Assembly: GCA_947441695.1 (NCBI GenBank)
Contig: CANEUK010000003.1
Span: 1-20,955 of the forward strand
Direction of reading: 5' to 3'
Source of the DNA: Rickettsiales bacterium
GTDB lineage: Bacteria > Pseudomonadota > Alphaproteobacteria > Rickettsiales > UBA1997
Length of the DNA stretch: 20,955 nucleotides
Made by a program: the position numbers and the translations under genes. This document shows positions 20,911 to 20,955 of the stretch, one piece after another. The notes below the pieces were generated by a model. That model searched no databases. It was not told where the DNA came from and worked only from the letters and a program-made list of their open reading frames with translations. Every line of letters begins with the position of its first letter. The stretch's first letter is position 1.

Positions 20911-20955
20911 AGAAGTGTAAAAAAGAGAAAGAGCCCGAAGCCTAGGGATCAAAGA

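Noticed and set aside
20900..20955. Possible tRNA or other RNA gene at the right edge (GAGCCCGAAGCCTAGGG)
   Set aside because: No cloverleaf or T-loop consensus could be formed in the available bases; the similarity is only a G/C-richer patch.
1..20955. CRISPR array, prophage, integrase or transposase
   Set aside because: No regularly spaced identical repeats, and no phage, integrase or transposase motif was found in any supported frame; the dispersed repeats are irregularly spaced and diverged.

Overview
The window is 21 kb of strongly AT-rich DNA (roughly one third G+C by eye), packed with bacterial genes. The gene content points to an alphaproteobacterium on or near the Rickettsiales. The isocitrate dehydrogenase is the long Rickettsia-like form with an extra C-terminal domain. 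HslU and RsmA resemble rickettsial versions in their motifs and N-terminal layout, as recalled from family knowledge. PlsC carries the H(X4)E acyltransferase motif seen in alphaproteobacteria. A complete trpE and purB, a pirin and an azoreductase suggest a less reduced, less host-dependent metabolism than Rickettsia itself. An early-branching or extracellular rickettsial lineage would fit, but this is inference. Very few genes have a recognisable Shine-Dalgarno sequence.

Layout. 1-3112 (+): the 3' end of rimK, a small outer-membrane beta-barrel protein, the GTPase EngB, a possible 43-residue membrane peptide, and hslU without an adjacent hslV. 3156-4199 (+): a solitary DNA cytosine-5 methyltransferase. 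4316-6816 (+): purB overlapping by one base with a HI0933/YhiN-type flavoprotein. 6834-8219: a divergent pair, azoR-like (-) and pirin (+). 8394-11838 (+): ppiD overlapping trpE by 11 bases. 11946-13411 (+): an exported YbhB/PEBP-family protein and plsC. 13460-16243 (-): an icd-mscS transcription unit. 16301-17917 (+): a large J-domain protein of unknown function, divergent from icd. 18095-18712 (+): rpsD, followed by a strong terminator. 18955-20187 (+): an unrecognised P-loop kinase-like protein. 20303-20797 (-): the C-terminal part of rsmA/ksgA, whose N-terminal half is not visible in the remaining 158 bases.

Most genes are housekeeping: translation and ribosome maturation (rimK, engB, rpsD, rsmA), proteostasis (hslU, ppiD), central metabolism (purB, icd, trpE, plsC) and envelope (OMP, mscS). 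The unusual material is concentrated in two places. One is the right-hand end, where a family of imperfect palindromic repeats surrounds the P-loop gene and cuts into rsmA. The other is the pair of large, poorly characterised proteins (J-domain and P-loop kinase) on either side of rpsD. Copies of the repeat also follow the OMP gene and probably hslU, typically just after a stop codon, much like rickettsial palindromic elements or enterobacterial REP/ERIC sequences. No rRNA, tRNA, CRISPR array, transposase or phage gene was seen. No gene-free stretch exceeds 300 bases.
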